A stretch of 6,636 nucleotides of DNA from Succinivibrionaceae bacterium (GTDB taxonomy: Bacteria; Pseudomonadota; Gammaproteobacteria; Enterobacterales; Succinivibrionaceae), in contig DMTG01000172.1 in the NCBI GenBank assembly GCA_003477345.1, positions 1 through 6,636 on the forward strand, written 5' to 3'. Both the position numbers and the translations under genes were made by a program. The first letter of the stretch is position 1; each line of letters opens with the position of its first letter. The notes under the pieces are model-generated. The model saw only the letters and a list, made by a program, of their open reading frames with translations. It made no database searches and was not told the DNA's origin. Positions 5,251 to 6,636 of the stretch are shown in pieces.

Positions 5251-5279
5251 ACTGATAGGTAATAAGATAGGTGATCAGT
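5251..5279. promoter_or_regulatory. Repeated GATAGGT element within an inverted repeat upstream of srfB
   Basis: GATAGGT occurs at 5254-5260 and 5266-5272, 12 bp apart. The pair is enclosed by ACTGAT (5251-5256) and ATCAGT (5274-5279), which are exact reverse complements. Tandem half-sites about one helical turn apart are typical of response-regulator binding. The factor is unknown. Confidence 0.35.
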
Positions 5280-5361
5280 GTTTATAAAGGCCTTCTAAGG
5301 CAGAAAAAAGAAAAGCTGCCTAGAATGTTACAGCGAACAGAGTAAAGGCCTAACAGTAATC

Positions 5362-5366
5362 AGGAG
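5362..5366 (+). promoter_or_regulatory. srfB ribosome binding site, decides a GTG start
   Basis: AGGAG ends 6 nt before GTG at 5373-5375. This spacing selects the GTG over any later in-frame ATG, the first of which is about 160 codons downstream and would remove conserved sequence. Confidence 0.75.
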
Positions 5367-5372
5367 TTTTAG

Positions 5373-6636
5373 GTGAAACAGCAGCCTATAATCAGATCAG
5401 TTGCACATACTGAATCTGCGCAGGGAAACAGTTCCTCTATAGTGGGCAACGATGTGTACATCAGCCCGGACAGTGAAATCAATCTTGTAGAGAACTCCGG
5501 CATTCAGTTTGTTGACTATCAGGTGGAAGTAAAGTGGGACAACCAGGAGAACTATAAAGTCAAAGGTTTTTCCAGGGGACAGTTTTTCTTTGAAAATGCC
5601 GGTCAAGACAGTCACCTAATAAGAGCCGTGCCTGATATCGAGGGCAAGACCTTTTCCGATCCTGTGTCAGGAGAGGTGCTGAGCTCTTCGTCCAAGATCA
5701 CCTGTGAAACCAGAAAATCCCTGGTACTGTACAACGGAGTATGGTTCCCGATCCCTTATTTTTCTGAGTCCGGCAGCGGTCCTTCCAACTGGGCGCGTGC
5801 GCGTGTGGTAAAAATACCGCTTAATGATACGCAGACAGAAAATAACATGTTCGAAAATGAAGATCACTGCCGCTATCATGTGACGCTGGCTTTTGACACG
5901 GAACTGCAGAACATAAGGGAAAGCGAGTATTATGCGCCTACGCCTCAGGATGTCAGCAACAAGACCAGATTTACTCTTAACTGGCAGATAGGCGGTACTA
6001 CTGCTCTGCGCAAGGATAAGAGCGGTCAGAGCTGGGTTGAGGAGTGGGCCCGCGCTGTCTATATGCAGCTTGCTAAAGACCGCTTTTACGAATTAGCGAA
6101 CGTTCAGGACGATAAGTTTCTAAAGCACATCGAGAACAGGGAGCATGAGGCTCACTATCTGAATATGCTGGCCTTTTTAGGAGGCATGGTGGAGCCAAAC
6201 CGCGTAAGCTTCATAGCAAACCGCGATGACGGCATCAGCGGCCATGTGGATGTCGATCTGATTTTAGATATCGGCAACTCCCGCTCCTGCGGTGTGCTCT
6301 ATGAAGAAGTCCGTGACGGCAGCAGGGAAGATTTCACCAAGATTACCGAGCTCGCGATACGCGATCTGAATGCTCCGGATACAGTATATACCGAGCCTTT
6401 CCCGAGCAGGATTGAATTTCAGGTAGCCAATTTCGATTTTGACGGGCACTCAGCCCGTTCCGGGCGTCCTGATGCCTTTATCTGGCCATCCTTCGGCCGT
6501 ACCGGCAACGAGGCTACAATACTCTCGGGCAACCGCGAGGGCGGCGAAGGCCGTACCGGACTCAACTCTCCTAAGCGCTATCTGTGGAAGAGCGAGGCTG
6601 ACAGCAATGAGCCTGAGTGGTATTTCAATCCTTTCC
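5373..6636 (+). CDS. srfB: SrfB-family protein (putative virulence factor, actin/Hsp70-like ATPase fold), N-terminal 421 residues
   Basis: The open frame runs from a GTG start off the right edge without a stop. SrfB proteins are about 1000 residues, so under half is visible. Recognition rests on WFPIPYF and GPSNWARARVVKIP (residues 124-149), on VDLILDIGNSRSCGVLYEE (294-312) and on SPKRYLW (399-405), which I remember as marks of the SrfB family (PF07520). DIGNSRSCG resembles the phosphate-1 loop of actin/Hsp70/FtsA-type ATPases, with Asp299 as the likely nucleotide-site residue; that is inference. No signal peptide or membrane segment is seen, so the protein should be cytoplasmic. The family was named for regulation by SsrB in Salmonella, but its biochemical role is not settled. 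srfB is often followed by srfC, a P-loop protein, which could lie beyond the edge. Codon use resembles that of ispD and ispF. Confidence 0.8.
   Translation, partial: MKQQPIIRSVAHTESAQGNSSSIVGNDVYISPDSEINLVENSGIQFVDYQVEVKWDNQENYKVKGFSRGQFFFENAGQDSHLIRAVPDIEGKTFSDPVSGEVLSSSSKITCETRKSLVLYNGVWFPIPYFSESGSGPSNWARARVVKIPLNDTQTENNMFENEDHCRYHVTLAFDTELQNIRESEYYAPTPQDVSNKTRFTLNWQIGGTTALRKDKSGQSWVEEWARAVYMQLAKDRFYELANVQDDKFLKHIENREHEAHYLNMLAFLGGMVEPNRVSFIANRDDGISGHVDVDLILDIGNSRSCGVLYEEVRDGSREDFTKITELAIRDLNAPDTVYTEPFPSRIEFQVANFDFDGHSARSGRPDAFIWPSFGRTGNEATILSGNREGGEGRTGLNSPKRYLWKSEADSNEPEWYFNPF

Larger units (their letters stand above)
5151..5372 (+). promoter_or_regulatory. ispF-srfB intergenic region with repeats and a leader hairpin
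   Basis: This 222-bp gap has no gene. It holds a weak CAGGA/TCCTG stem just after ispF (5159-5177), an AT-rich stretch with T7, a double GATAGGT element inside an ACTGAT/ATCAGT inverted repeat (5251-5279), a TATAAA motif (5285-5290 region) and a hairpin (5295-5324) flanked by two copies of TAAAGGCCT (5285-5293 and 5343-5351). A possible promoter would place TATAAA as the -10, but its -35 is poor. A separate promoter for srfB is likely from the spacing, though some read-through from ispF cannot be excluded. Confidence 0.4.

Noticed and set aside
5397..6449. Three minus-strand frames of 61-72 codons
   Set aside because: All are antisense to the continuous SrfB-family reading frame, which has recognisable motifs and a good ribosome binding site.

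Overview
The window holds seven protein-coding genes in two divergent blocks. It looks like chromosomal DNA from a gammaproteobacterium. CarA, IspD and IspF all read closely like their enterobacterial counterparts, and the SrfB-type protein at the right end belongs to a family best known from Proteobacteria. Intergenic DNA is markedly more AT-rich than the genes. A host-associated anaerobe of the Succinivibrionaceae/Aeromonadales type would fit, but that placement is only an inference.

Left block, all on the minus strand and read from right to left: a class I glutamine amidotransferase of the peptidase C26 (PuuD-like) family (3619-2912); an AT-rich control region; a hipB-hipA toxin-antitoxin operon (2728-1183) whose two genes overlap by 11 bp; a stem-loop; a 369-bp leader/promoter region; and the 5' two-thirds of carA (813-1). 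carA runs off the left edge just after its catalytic Cys motif. hipBA therefore sits like a cassette between two unrelated glutamine-dependent enzymes. It is preceded by two near-identical 18-bp dyad elements whose starts are 31 bp apart, the obvious candidate HipB operators.

Right block, all on the plus strand: ispD and ispF (3967-5150), two steps of the MEP isoprenoid pathway separated by 2 bp, then a 222-bp gap and the first 421 codons of a large SrfB-family protein (5373 to the right edge). The usual enterobacterial neighbour ftsB does not lie upstream of ispD.

The divergent gap between the two blocks (3620-3966) is richer than a plain promoter region. It holds an intrinsic terminator pointing rightward with no gene in front of it, an extended -10 element directly after that terminator, and an 11-bp perfect stem in the presumed ispD 5' leader. 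The orphan terminator suggests an unannotated short transcript. The gap before srfB holds a repeated GATAGGT element inside an inverted repeat and a hairpin next to the ribosome binding site. No tRNA, rRNA, CRISPR array, insertion sequence or integrase was seen.
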